Position numbers and translations under genes: made by a program. From Desulfobacula toluolica Tol2 (GTDB taxonomy: Bacteria; Desulfobacterota; Desulfobacteria; Desulfobacterales; Desulfobacteraceae): a stretch of DNA of 64,000 nt. Of this stretch, positions 36,099 through 45,536 are shown in pieces. Each line of letters opens with the position of its first letter. Within the stretch, counting starts at the first letter, position 1. The notes below the pieces were generated by a model. It did no database searches and was not told the origin of the DNA. It saw only the letters and a program-made list of their open reading frames with translations. Location: the NCBI RefSeq assembly GCF_000307105.1, contig NC_018645.1:1004578-1068577 (forward strand), given 5' to 3'.

Positions 36099-37922
36099 AT
36101 GGCTGATCACACTCCAAAGCTCCTGGATGCACTGGATGCATTTGAGGAAGGTATTTATATCATCAATGAAGATTATACCGTGGAATACATGAATAAATTC
36201 ATGAAAGAGTTGTTTGGGGACGGGGTAGGCAAAAAATGCCATGAGGTGCTGATCGGATCTGGCATCCCTTGCACCTGGTGTAAATATACTGAAATATTTG
36301 ACCAAAATGAAACCCATCACAGCGAGGTGCATATTGAATCGGTTGATAAAATATTTGCCCTGTCTGAACTTCCTGTAACCAACCAGGACGGAACCAAATC
36401 CAAGTTGTCCATATACCGGGATATTACTCACAGTGTTCGGCAGGAGGAAAAACTCAAATCCTCCGAGGAAAGTTATCAGCGGCTGTTTAAACATGTGGGG
36501 TGTGGCGTGTTTATCAGCAGCCGGGAGGGGCGGTTCCTTGATGTTAATCCTGCTTTGTTGAAAATGCTCGGTTATACGGACAAGGAAGAGTTTCTTTTGC
36601 TTGATCTTGCAAGGGACGTTTATTTGACGCCCGGAGACAGACAAAAATATACACAGATAATAGAAAAAACAGGCCATGTTGTTGATTACGAGTTAAAATG
36701 GCGGCGGCGGGACGGGAATATTATCCATATTCTGTTAACCAGCACTGTCCGTTATGATGCCAATGGGGAAAGTCTTGGCTATGAAGGCATTGTCGTGGAT
36801 CAGACCCGGAGAAAAAAACACGAGGACCAGATCAAAAAAGCCCATGATTTTTTGGATAAGATCATTTCGTGTTCTCCCAACGCCATTATGGCAATGGACT
36901 TGAGAGGAGTGATCCGGCTGTGGAATAAGAGTGCAGAAGATATCTTCGGGTTTAAGGCTGCCCAGGTGGTTAAAAAAATGACCATTCAGCAGATTTTTTC
37001 AAAAAAACTGGCTAAAACGGTTATGGAAATGATGCGCAGCGAAAATTATGGGGGCAAAGGAAAACTGAACTCCTATCCATTGAATTTTGAACGCGATGAC
37101 GGCGAATTGGTTGAAGGAAATCTTTCTGCAGGCATTATTTATGATGAAAAAGGCAATGAATGGGCAACGGTCGGGCTGTTTGTGGATTTAAAGGAGCGGC
37201 TTAAAACAGAAAGAGAACTCAGTGCGGCAAGACAGCACCTGCTTCAGTCGGAAAAACTGGCTGCCATGGGTCGGCTCACCTCCCAGATCGCACACGAACT
37301 GAACAATCCGCTGTTTGGCATCATGAACACCCTGGAGTTGATGAAAACCGAGATTTCACCTCAAAATAAGCGAAGAAAACTTCTGGACATGTCGTTGTCG
37401 GAAATTGAACGGCTGGCGGATATGCTCAAAAAAATGCTGTCGTTTTCAAAACCGGATCAGGACAAACGCATTAAGATTGATATTAATGTTGTGCTTGATG
37501 AGCTGCTGTTGCTTTACGAAAAACGGTTCAGGGAAAGCGGCATAAAATTAAAACTTGATCTTGTTCGTGATTCGGAGGAAATCCTGGCCTCAAGGGATCA
37601 ATTGCGCCAGGTTTTTATCAACCTGTTCTCCAATTCCATGTATGCCATGCCTGACGGCGGTACGCTTGAAATATCTACAAAAATTATTTCAGACAATCTT
37701 TATGTAAGTGTCAAGGACACTGGAACCGGAATCAAGCCCGAACATATTGAAAAGGTGTTTCATTCTTTTTTTACAACCAAGAAACAGAATGTTCAGGGCG
37801 TGGGGCTGGGCCTTTCCGTCTGCTATGGGTTTATCAAGGATCATGGTGGAGATATTGTTGTTGAATCTGAAGAGGGAAAATGGACAAAGTTTACCATTAT
37901 GCTTCCCCTTGCCGGCAAATAG
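36099..37922 (+). CDS. multi-PAS sensor histidine kinase
   Basis: 607 residues from the ATG at 36099, chosen because AAGGAG lies 7 bases upstream; a TTG at 36057 opens the same frame without such support. There are no membrane segments. Three PAS domains follow one another (about 1-115, 120-245, 250-380). The first has a CTWCKY cysteine motif. HisKA is at MGRLTSQIAHELNNPLFGIM (His near 412). HATPase_c has DTGTGIKPEH and GVGLGLSVCYG. A 13-bp hairpin overlaps the end. It lies upstream of the HTH-receiver gene, a possible but unproved partner. Confidence 0.9.
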   Translation: MADHTPKLLDALDAFEEGIYIINEDYTVEYMNKFMKELFGDGVGKKCHEVLIGSGIPCTWCKYTEIFDQNETHHSEVHIESVDKIFALSELPVTNQDGTKSKLSIYRDITHSVRQEEKLKSSEESYQRLFKHVGCGVFISSREGRFLDVNPALLKMLGYTDKEEFLLLDLARDVYLTPGDRQKYTQIIEKTGHVVDYELKWRRRDGNIIHILLTSTVRYDANGESLGYEGIVVDQTRRKKHEDQIKKAHDFLDKIISCSPNAIMAMDLRGVIRLWNKSAEDIFGFKAAQVVKKMTIQQIFSKKLAKTVMEMMRSENYGGKGKLNSYPLNFERDDGELVEGNLSAGIIYDEKGNEWATVGLFVDLKERLKTERELSAARQHLLQSEKLAAMGRLTSQIAHELNNPLFGIMNTLELMKTEISPQNKRRKLLDMSLSEIERLADMLKKMLSFSKPDQDKRIKIDINVVLDELLLLYEKRFRESGIKLKLDLVRDSEEILASRDQLRQVFINLFSNSMYAMPDGGTLEISTKIISDNLYVSVKDTGTGIKPEHIEKVFHSFFTTKKQNVQGVGLGLSVCYGFIKDHGGDIVVESEEGKWTKFTIMLPLAGK

Positions 37923-37957
37923 GCGACAATCAGTTTGCCGCGGTACTGATTATCGCC
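37922..37957 (+). terminator. stem-loop at the end of the PAS kinase gene
   Basis: GGCGACAATCAGT (37922-37934) pairs with ACTGATTATCGCC (37945-37957) with one mismatch. No T-run follows, so it is either a 3'-end stabiliser or a factor-dependent stop. Confidence 0.45.
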
Positions 37958-38233
37958 GTGAACGGCTTGTTTGGCGGCTGATTTGCGAAAAGATTTCTTT
38001 GTATCATGGATTTATTTAAAAAAAACAGGCGGTTGTTTTTTTTAAAATAGATTTGATTTTTTTTATGTTTGCTGTTTTCATGAAAAGCCTTTGTGGTCTT
38101 GTGTTTTTCGCCGAATCGGGTGCTTGTTGTGTAAGCTATGGTTATTATAGGAATTAATAATGCTTGACAAAGTATATTATATAAAATAACTATAATAACT
38201 GAACCCATAAAAAATCGTCTAGAAGGAGGTGTT
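37923..38233. other. leader region of the met/hdr gene block
   Basis: Holds a stem-loop at its left end and a perfect 12-bp inverted repeat, TTTAAAAAAAAC (38015-38026) and GTTTTTTTTAAA (38035-38046). A TTGACA box lies at 38164-38169, followed by AT-rich sequence and TATAAT at 38191-38196 (21-base spacing, wider than ideal). A very strong AAGGAGGTG ribosome site precedes the next gene. This is the likely main promoter of the block that follows. Confidence 0.5.
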
Positions 38234-38824
38234 ATGGAAGACACGTTGACTGTATTCACTGCAAGCAAATACTGCAATGTTTCGTCTAAGACCATCATCA
38301 ACTGGGTGGAAGCCGGTCATATTAAGGCGTATCGCACTGTTGGCGGACATCGCAGGATCAAAAAATCTGATCTTGAAGCGTTTATGCAAAGCCAGGGAAT
38401 TCCCATTCCTGAGGCGAAAGAAGGCGGCTCCGGAAAAAAGATTCTTGTTGTGGATGACGATATGATCATTGTAGAGTCAATCGTACAGGCATTGGAAGAA
38501 GATGAATTTGACTATGAAGTTATTTCAGCCTCGGACGGTTTTGAAGCCGGGCTTCAAGTCAATCATTTTCATCCGGATCTGTTGATTCTGGACATTATGA
38601 TGCCGGATATCAAAGGCTATGATGTCTGTAAAAAGATCAAGGCAAACGAAAAAACAAAACATACCAAGATTATCGTGTTATCAGCATACCTGGATGACGA
38701 TAAATTTGCCCGTATGAAAGAGTATGGTGCTGATGTTTGTTTTTCAAAGCCGTTGCCCCTGCCCAAGCTCAAAAAAGAAGTGGCTAAATTGCTTGGATTA
38801 ACAGCTGAAGGAGGCAGATCATGA
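38234..38824 (+). CDS. excisionase-type HTH plus receiver-domain regulator
   Basis: 196 residues with reversed order for a response regulator. The N-terminus (1-55) is a MerR/excisionase-type winged helix (LTVFTASKYCNVSSKTIINW, YRTVGGHRRIKKSDLEAF). A receiver domain follows from about 70, with ILVVDDD, acceptor aspartate in LLILDIMMPDIKGYD, and FSKPLPLPKL. The first gene of the met/hdr block, it overlaps the MetF-like gene by ATGA, so it is likely to control this block. The HTH may need phosphorylation of the receiver for DNA binding. Confidence 0.85.
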   Translation: MEDTLTVFTASKYCNVSSKTIINWVEAGHIKAYRTVGGHRRIKKSDLEAFMQSQGIPIPEAKEGGSGKKILVVDDDMIIVESIVQALEEDEFDYEVISASDGFEAGLQVNHFHPDLLILDIMMPDIKGYDVCKKIKANEKTKHTKIIVLSAYLDDDKFARMKEYGADVCFSKPLPLPKLKKEVAKLLGLTAEGGRS

Positions 38825-39699
38825 ATTTAAAAGAATCATTAGAAAAAAAGAGATTTGTCGTGACATCCGAAGTACAGGTTCCCCTCGGTGATGAAGAATC
38901 CGAGGGGCTGGTTGAAAGCCTTGGACGGGTAAAAGGCCGCGTGGACGGTTTGTCAATCGCTGAAATAGAACTTGAAGGTGTTGTAAGCGACACCATTAAA
39001 ACCTGCGGTCTGTTAAAAGAGAACAACCTGAATGCAATTTATCAAACCACCACAAGAGATAAAAACCGGTTTCAGTTGCAAAAGGATTTGACACTGGCCC
39101 ATGAAACAGGTGTTGACAATCTTCTGGTGTTTACCGAAGACTACAGGATTTCCGGGGATACACTTCAGGAATCCATGTTCTTTCATGTTGATTCCGGCAA
39201 ACTGGGATCAGTCCTGAATCACTTGAAACAAGGGGTGACCATTGAAGGAAAAGAGCTTGAGAGTAAAGTTGAATTTTCCCTTGGCTCCGGGATTGAAACC
39301 CCCTGGGGAAAAAGCATGCCAAAACGCGGCATGGAGGAAATGGAAGATATGATGAATGTGGGGGCGGGATATTTTTTGACAACGCCTATTTTTGATATTG
39401 ATCAGTTTGCAAAGTTCATGAAGCAGGTTGAGCCTTTTAGAGTTCCGGTTATTGCCGAAGTCATGATTCTAAGAACAGCAGGAATGGGAAAATTTTTGAA
39501 TCGCCATTTTAAATCCGGACTTGTGCCTGAATGGGTTATCCAAAAGCTGATGAATGCAACAAACAAAAAAAAGGCAAGTATGGAGCTTTTCGCCGACACG
39601 GTTAAAAGTTTGAAAGATATCTGCCAGGGGGTTCATATTGTAACTCTTGGGGGGGTTGATAACCTGGTGCAGTATTTGAATGCTGCCAAATTAAGATAA
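38821..39699 (+). CDS. diverged MetF-like (methylenetetrahydrofolate reductase family) protein
   Basis: 292 residues with the MTHFR TIM-barrel pattern: FVVTSEVQVPLG at the first strand (MetF: FAFTGECGPPKG), IYQTTTRDKNRF (MetF: MVCRDRNR), VDNLLVFTEDY in place of MLCLSGDH, and GAGYFLTTPIFDIDQFAKFM matching GADFIQTQCIFNMEKF. The family's folate-contact region is changed. It may be a second reductase form, or a subunit paired with the MetF encoded at 46969. It is translationally coupled to the HTH-receiver gene and followed by the HdrD-like selenoprotein gene. Confidence 0.8.
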   Translation: MNLKESLEKKRFVVTSEVQVPLGDEESEGLVESLGRVKGRVDGLSIAEIELEGVVSDTIKTCGLLKENNLNAIYQTTTRDKNRFQLQKDLTLAHETGVDNLLVFTEDYRISGDTLQESMFFHVDSGKLGSVLNHLKQGVTIEGKELESKVEFSLGSGIETPWGKSMPKRGMEEMEDMMNVGAGYFLTTPIFDIDQFAKFMKQVEPFRVPVIAEVMILRTAGMGKFLNRHFKSGLVPEWVIQKLMNATNKKKASMELFADTVKSLKDICQGVHIVTLGGVDNLVQYLNAAKLR

Positions 39700-39763
39700 A
39701 AAAACACCAGAACAAGAAAGCATTAAGACAAGGGAGAATTATTAAGTAAGGGGGAATTTTAAA

Positions 39764-41050
39764 ATGGCAGAGGCAATTAAGATTGATGAACTGGACATTG
39801 AACTTAAAGATGCCGTCCTGGAAAAGGTGCCGGACGCAAATTTTGATCTTTGTCTGACGTGCGGAACCTGTACCGGGGGGTGTGCAGCCTCGGAACTGTT
39901 TGATATGGACCCCAGAAAACTTATTCGGATGCTGAATCTGGGCATGGACGATGAAATTCTCAAAAGCGACTGGAAATGGGTGTGCAGCATGTGCGCACGA
40001 TGCGTGGCAGCCTGTCCCATGAACATCAATATTCCGGCCCTGGTTTATAATATTCGCAATATGGTTCCACGGGAAAAACGGCCCAAGGGGATTCTCGGGT
40101 CTTGTGACCAGCATATCAAGACAGGCAGTGCCATGGGCGCGAAAAAGGATGATTTTGAATTCACTGTGCTGGATGTAGCTGATGAGATAAGAGAAGACCA
40201 TCCCGGGTTTGAGGATCTTCAGGTGTCTGTGGACCGGGAAGGCGCGGCAATGGTTTTGAACCAGAACTCAAGAGAACCTGTGACCGAACCCGAGGAAATG
40301 GGGCCGTTATGGAAAATTCTTCACACTGTGGGTGCTGACTGGACCTATCCTTCGGTGATGTGGGCCGGAGAAAATTATTGCATGTTCATGGCTGATAATG
40401 AGGGATGGAAATATATTATCGAGGAATTTGTTCATCATGTGGACAATAACTTGAAAAGCCCCCTTGTGGTCAATACAGAGTGAGGTCACTCATATTTTGC
40501 GATCCTGGAAGGATTGCGAAGATTTAACATTCCCCATAAGTTTAAACTTGTTACGATTATTGAACTCTACGCACAGTGGATCAGGGAAGGCAAACTCAAG
40601 GTAAATTCAGACTGGAATAAAGAGATCGGCGCTAAATTTACAGTGCAGGACCCCTGCAATATCGGACGAAAAACCGGGTCAAATAAAATTGTGGATGATT
40701 TGCGGTTTGTCATTAAAACCGTTGTGGGTGAGCAAAATTTTATTGATACGGTTCCCAACCGGGAGAACAACTATTGCTGCGGCGGCGGCGGTGGTGCTTT
40801 GCAGGCTGGATTTCCCGATCAGAGAAGGGCCTACGGCAGAACCAAATTCAATCAGCTTGCGGCAACCGGTGCAACTTATGTGATCGCACCCTGTCACAAT
40901 TGTCACGGCCAGATTGAAGATATTGGCGAGCAATTTGGCGGCAATTATCATGTGGTTCATTTGTGGACTATCATTTGCCTTGCCATGGGGGTGCTTGCCG
41001 ATACGGAACGAACCTATCTTGGGCCGGATCTGGCCGGCGTGGGACTATAA
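39764..41050 (+). CDS. HdrD-like (HdrC-HdrB fused) iron-sulfur selenoprotein
   Basis: 428 residues if the in-frame TGA at 40481-40483 (codon 240) is read as selenocysteine. Conventional reading gives two pieces in the same frame, 39764-40483 and 40514-41050. The N-terminal part has CLTCGTCTGGC and CSMCARCVAACPMN [4Fe-4S] motifs. The Sec lies in VVNTE-U-GHSYF, exactly where the paralogue at 19293 has LVLGE-C-GHGYH. The C-terminal CCG motif is complete: DPCNIGRKTG, NYCCGGGGGAL, APCHNCHGQIED. An 11-pair hairpin starts 11 bases after the TGA. It is the HdrB/HdrC-type electron carrier of the cluster. Sec here should lower the redox potential or change acceptor chemistry. Confidence 0.88.
40495..40521 (+). 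promoter_or_regulatory. bacterial SECIS-like hairpin (HdrD-like gene)
   Basis: TTTTGCGATCC (40495-40505) pairs with GGATTGCGAAG (40511-40521) through Watson-Crick and G-U pairs around a TGGAA loop. It starts 11 bases after the TGA, the spacing of the E. coli fdhF SECIS, and would recruit SelB. Confidence 0.78.
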
Positions 41051-41065
41051 AAAGGAGGAATCCAA

Positions 41066-44000
41066 ATGGCCGAAAAAGGTAGAGGGTCGGTAATGGTTGT
41101 GGGTGCCGGCATTGCAGGTATCCAGGCGTCACTGGATCTGGCGGATTCGGGATATTTTGTATACCTTGCGGATAAAAACACAGCCATCGGCGGAACAATG
41201 GCGCAACTGGATAAAACCTTTCCCACCAATGACTGCTCCATGTGCATTATTTCGCCAAAACTGGTTGAAGCAGGCAGACACCTGAACATAAAATTGTTAA
41301 CCATGACCGAGATTGATGGAGTTACCGGCGTTGAAGGGGATTTTACAATAACATTAAAGGAAAAACCGCGATTTATTGACCTGGAAAAATGCACGGCCTG
41401 CGGGGAATGTTCCGCTGTCTGCCCGGTGGAGCTTCCCAGCCGGTTTGACGAGGAGCTGGGAAACCGCAAGGCCGCGTTTAAACTGTATCCCCAGGCCATG
41501 CCGTCGGGTTATGCCATTGAGAAAAAAGACAAGGCCCCCTGTCGTCTGACATGTCCTGCCGGGCTGAATGTTCAAGGATATGTCCAGATGGTCAAGCAGG
41601 GTAAGTACAGAGAATCATTGGAAATCATCATGGAACAGCTTCCCCTGCCCGGAGTGCTGGGTCGTATCTGTCCTCATGAATGCGAGGATGCCTGCCGAAG
41701 GTGCCAGGTGGATGAGCCAGTGGCCATCCGGGATTTGAAACGGCTTGCAGCAGACAGTTTTGATCCAAGGGATGTGAAGATTGAGTGTGCGCTCAGGATC
41801 GGCAAAAAAGTGGCTGTCATCGGTTCCGGCCCGGCTGGTTTGTCAGCAGGATATCATTTGGCCAGAAAAGGGGTGGATGTAACCATATTTGAAGCATTGC
41901 CCGAGGCCGGAGGTATGCTGAGGGTGGGCATTCCCGACCATCGCCTGCCCCGGGAGGTACTGGACAAAGATATTGAAGTGGTCACCAACCTGGGTGTTGA
42001 CATTAAATTTAATGTCTGTCTTGGCAGGGATTTTACCGTGGACAGCCTTATGGCGGATGGTTTTGATGCGGTTTTCCTCGGTCTGGGCGCCCATAAGGGA
42101 ATTGCCCTGGGCATTCCAGGAGAAGGATTTGACGGGGTGAGGCAGGGCGTGGATTTTCTGCGGGAACTCAACCTGTCCGGGAAAACCAGGGTGGGCAAGC
42201 AAGTGGCGATTGTCGGCGGCGGCAATGTGGCCATTGACGTGGCCAGGTCTGCGGTCAGGCTGGGGGCAAAAGAGGTCACCATCCTCTATCGCAGAACCAG
42301 AAAAGAGATGCCGGCCTGGGAAGAGGAGATCCGGGCTGCAGAAGAGGAAGGCGTTGATATCGTCTATCTTGCCGCCCCTCAGAAGCTCATGGAAGAAAAC
42401 GGGAAACTGGCTGCTGTGCGGGTGATCAAAATGGAACTGGGCGAACCTGATGCCTCGGGCAGAAGACGTCCCATCCCTGTGCCGGGCAGTGAATACGATA
42501 TTGAAATTGATCAGCTTATTTGCGCAATCGGTCAGCGCCCGGATCTTACCGCCCTGAAAGATATGGCAGGTGTGAACATCACCAAATGGGACACCACCCG
42601 GGTGAATCCGTTGACCCTTGCCACGGACCGGGAAGGGGTGTTTGCGGGCGGGGATCTTCAGACAGGTCCCAGTGTCGCCATTGCAGCCGTGGCAGCCGGT
42701 ATGGAGGCGGCTGAATCCATTTTCCGGTATCTTCAAGGATTGGATATGGAAGAGGGAAGACAACTGCCAGTGGTTGAAAATCCAAAGTTCCAGCCGATTG
42801 CAGAAGATATGAAAACTGAAAACCGTTATAAAATGCCTGAACTTGCCCTGGAAGACCGGGCCGGTAATTTTAATGAGGTGGAGCTGGGATTAGGTGAGGC
42901 AGAAGGCAGAAAAGAGGCGGCAAGATGCCTGAACTGCGGATATTGTTCCGAATGCATGCAGTGCGTGGATGCCTGCCTTGCCAATGCAGTGGATCATTCC
43001 ATGACCGGCAGAACCCACACCATCAACGTGGGGGCGGTTATTCTTTCTCCCGGGTTTACCCCTTTTGAACCAACGCAGATGACCTCCTATTGTTACGGCC
43101 ACAGCCCCAATGTCATGACCAGCCTGGAGTTTGAAAGAATTTTGTCGGCTTCCGGGCCATATGGCGGTCACCTGGTCCGGCCCTCAGACAATGAGGAACC
43201 CAGAAAGATCGCCTGGCTTCAGTGCGTGGGATCAAGGGATATCAATAAAGGTGATCATTCATATTGTTCGGGAGTCTGCTGCATGTATGCCAACAAACAG
43301 GCGGTGATTGCCAAGGAACACAGTGGCAAAAATCTTGATACTGCAATTTTTTTCATGGATATGAGAACCCATGGAAAAGAGTTTGACAAGTATAATATGA
43401 GAGCCCAGGATGACAGCGGGGTCCGGTTTATTCGGTCAAGAATTCATTCCGTATTTCCCGAACCCGGAGATTTCTACAGGATTGTGTACTCTTCTGAGGC
43501 CGGTCACATGGTTGAGGAAATTTTTGACATGGTGGTGCTGTCCATAGGGCTTTCACCCAATAAGGACGCCCAAAGATTGGCGGATAAAATGGGCATTGAA
43601 CTGAATCATCACGGGTTTGCCCGTACTGATAACCTGTCGCCTGTGTGTACCAGCAAAAAAGGGATCTATGTGTGCGGCACTTTCCAGGAGCCCAAGGATA
43701 TTCCCGCTTGTGTTATGGAAGCTTCGGCGGCTGCGGCCAGTGCATCCATGGCCTTACAGGATGCCAGGTGGAGCCAGACCAGAACCAAAGAACTGCCGCC
43801 GGAGAGCGATTTTTCAGGGCAGGCTCCCCGCATCGGTGTGTTTGTGTGTAACTGCGGCATCAATATCGGCGGTATTGCCGATGTTCCGGCAGTCAGGGAT
43901 TATGCGGCAACATTGCCCCATGTCGTCCATGTGGAGGACAATTTGTTTACCTGTTCCCAGGATTCCCAGGATCACATGAAACAGGTGATTCAAGAGCATG

Positions 44001-45499
44001 ATCTTAACCGGGTGGTGGTGGCATCCTGTTCACCCCGAACCCATGAACCATTGTTCCAGGAGACCATAAGGGATGCAGGCCTGAACAAATATCTGTTTGA
44101 GATGGCTAATATTCGGGATCAAAATACCTGGGTTCACATGAACGACCCGGATAAAGCCACTCAAAAAGCCAAGGACCTGGTTCGAATGGCCGTGGCCAAA
44201 GCCGCATTTGTAGAACCCTTGCACCAGGTGGCCCTGGAGATTAAAAAATCTTTGCTTGTGGTGGGCGGCGGCGTGGCTGGTATGGAAGCAGCTCTTTGTG
44301 CAGCAGGCCAGGGGGTTGACGTTCATCTGGTGGAAAAAACAGCAGTTCTGGGGGGTGTTGCCAGGAATCTGAATGCCACCTGGAAAGGGGAAAATATCCC
44401 TGATTATCTTGAAAGCCTGATTGCCAAAACCCATGCAAGTGAAGCTATTCATCTGTATCTGGATTCTCAAATAGAATCCTTTACAGGCTCCATGGGCAAT
44501 TTTATCACCATCGTTAAAAACAATGAAACCGGACAGCAAAGCAGCATTGAACATGGGGCCGCCGTTCTTGCCACCGGCGGAAAAGAATACAAGCCCCATG
44601 AATATCTTTACGGCGAACACCCCGATGTCCTGACTCATCTGGATATGGATGCGGCATTGCGGGAAAAGGACTCTCGAATTGAAAAGGCAAAGTCTGTTGT
44701 GTTTATCCAGTGTGTAGGCTCCAGAAATGAGCAGAACCCTTATTGCAGCAAGGTTTGCTGCACCCATAGCCTGAAAAGTGCCATTGCCTTAAAAGAAATG
44801 GACAGGCGAAAAAAAGTTTATGTTATTTACCGGGATCTTCGCTCTTATGGTTTCAGAGAAGACCTGTACCAGACAGCACGGGGCCTGGGCATTTTGTTTA
44901 TCCGGTATGATCTGGAAAAAATGCCGGTCTTGAGGGAAAATGCCAATAAACTGCTGGAATTGTCCGTGATTGATCATATCCTGCAGATGCCGGTGACCAT
45001 TCATCCCGACCTGGTGGTTCTGGCTTCGGGGGTTGTGCCGGGGGACAACAAGAATTTGTTTGAAAAATTAAAAGTGCCGACAAACGCTGAAGGGTTCCTG
45101 GTGGAGGCCCATGCCAAGCTGCGGCCCGTGGATTTCGCATCGGACGGGTTGTTTGTGGCGGGCCTTGCCCATTATCCCAAACCTGTTGAAGAGAGTATTG
45201 CCCAGGCAAGGGCGGCGGTTGCCAGGGCCATGACCATTCTTTCCAGGGACTCGTTGATGGTGGGCGGTGTGGTGGCCAGGGTGACTCCTGAAAAATGTGC
45301 GGTCTGCCTGACCTGTGTGAGGACCTGTCCCTATGGTATTCCTTATATCCATGAGGACGGATATGCTCAGATTGATGCTTCCGAGTGTCATGGATGCGGG
45401 GCTTGTGTGGCGGAGTGTCCGGGCAAGGCAATCCGGCTGGATCATTTTACGGATCAGCAGATAATGGCAAAGACGGATGCGCTTTTTGAAGATGCATAA
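41066..45499 (+). CDS. hdrA: giant HdrA-type flavoprotein with embedded GltD-like NAD(P)H module
   Basis: 1477 residues. In order: HdrA-type FAD domain (VVGAGIAGIQAS, near 12); ferredoxin motif CTACGECSAVCP (near 112); an inserted GltD/NfnB-like module (about 160-580) with CRLTCPAGLNVQGYV, FAD site VIGSGPAGLSAGYHLA and NAD(P)H site VAIVGGGNVAIDVA; cysteine cluster CLNCGYCSECMQCVDAC (near 622); HdrA signature QCVGSRDINKGDHSYCSGVCC; a second HdrA copy (about 920-1390) with VFVCNCGINIGG, VVGGGVAGMEAAL and QCVGSRNEQNPYCSKVCC; and two C-terminal [4Fe-4S] motifs. Three flavins and at least five clusters are predicted. It suits electron bifurcation between NAD(P)H, ferredoxin and the Hdr/Met partners. 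GGAGG precedes the ATG. Confidence 0.9.
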   Translation: MAEKGRGSVMVVGAGIAGIQASLDLADSGYFVYLADKNTAIGGTMAQLDKTFPTNDCSMCIISPKLVEAGRHLNIKLLTMTEIDGVTGVEGDFTITLKEKPRFIDLEKCTACGECSAVCPVELPSRFDEELGNRKAAFKLYPQAMPSGYAIEKKDKAPCRLTCPAGLNVQGYVQMVKQGKYRESLEIIMEQLPLPGVLGRICPHECEDACRRCQVDEPVAIRDLKRLAADSFDPRDVKIECALRIGKKVAVIGSGPAGLSAGYHLARKGVDVTIFEALPEAGGMLRVGIPDHRLPREVLDKDIEVVTNLGVDIKFNVCLGRDFTVDSLMADGFDAVFLGLGAHKGIALGIPGEGFDGVRQGVDFLRELNLSGKTRVGKQVAIVGGGNVAIDVARSAVRLGAKEVTILYRRTRKEMPAWEEEIRAAEEEGVDIVYLAAPQKLMEENGKLAAVRVIKMELGEPDASGRRRPIPVPGSEYDIEIDQLICAIGQRPDLTALKDMAGVNITKWDTTRVNPLTLATDREGVFAGGDLQTGPSVAIAAVAAGMEAAESIFRYLQGLDMEEGRQLPVVENPKFQPIAEDMKTENRYKMPELALEDRAGNFNEVELGLGEAEGRKEAARCLNCGYCSECMQCVDACLANAVDHSMTGRTHTINVGAVILSPGFTPFEPTQMTSYCYGHSPNVMTSLEFERILSASGPYGGHLVRPSDNEEPRKIAWLQCVGSRDINKGDHSYCSGVCCMYANKQAVIAKEHSGKNLDTAIFFMDMRTHGKEFDKYNMRAQDDSGVRFIRSRIHSVFPEPGDFYRIVYSSEAGHMVEEIFDMVVLSIGLSPNKDAQRLADKMGIELNHHGFARTDNLSPVCTSKKGIYVCGTFQEPKDIPACVMEASAAAASASMALQDARWSQTRTKELPPESDFSGQAPRIGVFVCNCGINIGGIADVPAVRDYAATLPHVVHVEDNLFTCSQDSQDHMKQVIQEHDLNRVVVASCSPRTHEPLFQETIRDAGLNKYLFEMANIRDQNTWVHMNDPDKATQKAKDLVRMAVAKAAFVEPLHQVALEIKKSLLVVGGGVAGMEAALCAAGQGVDVHLVEKTAVLGGVARNLNATWKGENIPDYLESLIAKTHASEAIHLYLDSQIESFTGSMGNFITIVKNNETGQQSSIEHGAAVLATGGKEYKPHEYLYGEHPDVLTHLDMDAALREKDSRIEKAKSVVFIQCVGSRNEQNPYCSKVCCTHSLKSAIALKEMDRRKKVYVIYRDLRSYGFREDLYQTARGLGILFIRYDLEKMPVLRENANKLLELSVIDHILQMPVTIHPDLVVLASGVVPGDNKNLFEKLKVPTNAEGFLVEAHAKLRPVDFASDGLFVAGLAHYPKPVEESIAQARAAVARAMTILSRDSLMVGGVVARVTPEKCAVCLTCVRTCPYGIPYIHEDGYAQIDASECHGCGACVAECPGKAIRLDHFTDQQIMAKTDALFEDA

Positions 45500-45536
45500 A
45501 AGGTTTATGATGTTTGATTGTTTGCAGGCTTTTAGT

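Noticed and set aside
38015-38046. Intrinsic terminator before the HTH-receiver gene
   Set aside because: The stem is almost wholly A-T pairs; it is a perfect inverted repeat but too weak to call a terminator.
39764-40483. Two separate genes (239 and 178 residues) or a nonsense-mutated pseudogene
   Set aside because: Both halves are in the same frame, the TGA aligns with a cysteine of the paralogue, and a SECIS-like stem follows at the right distance, so one selenoprotein is the better reading.
42210-45445. Long minus-strand open frames opposite hdrA
   Set aside because: Proline- and serine-rich translations with no domain marks, explained as antisense shadow of the conserved hdrA frame.
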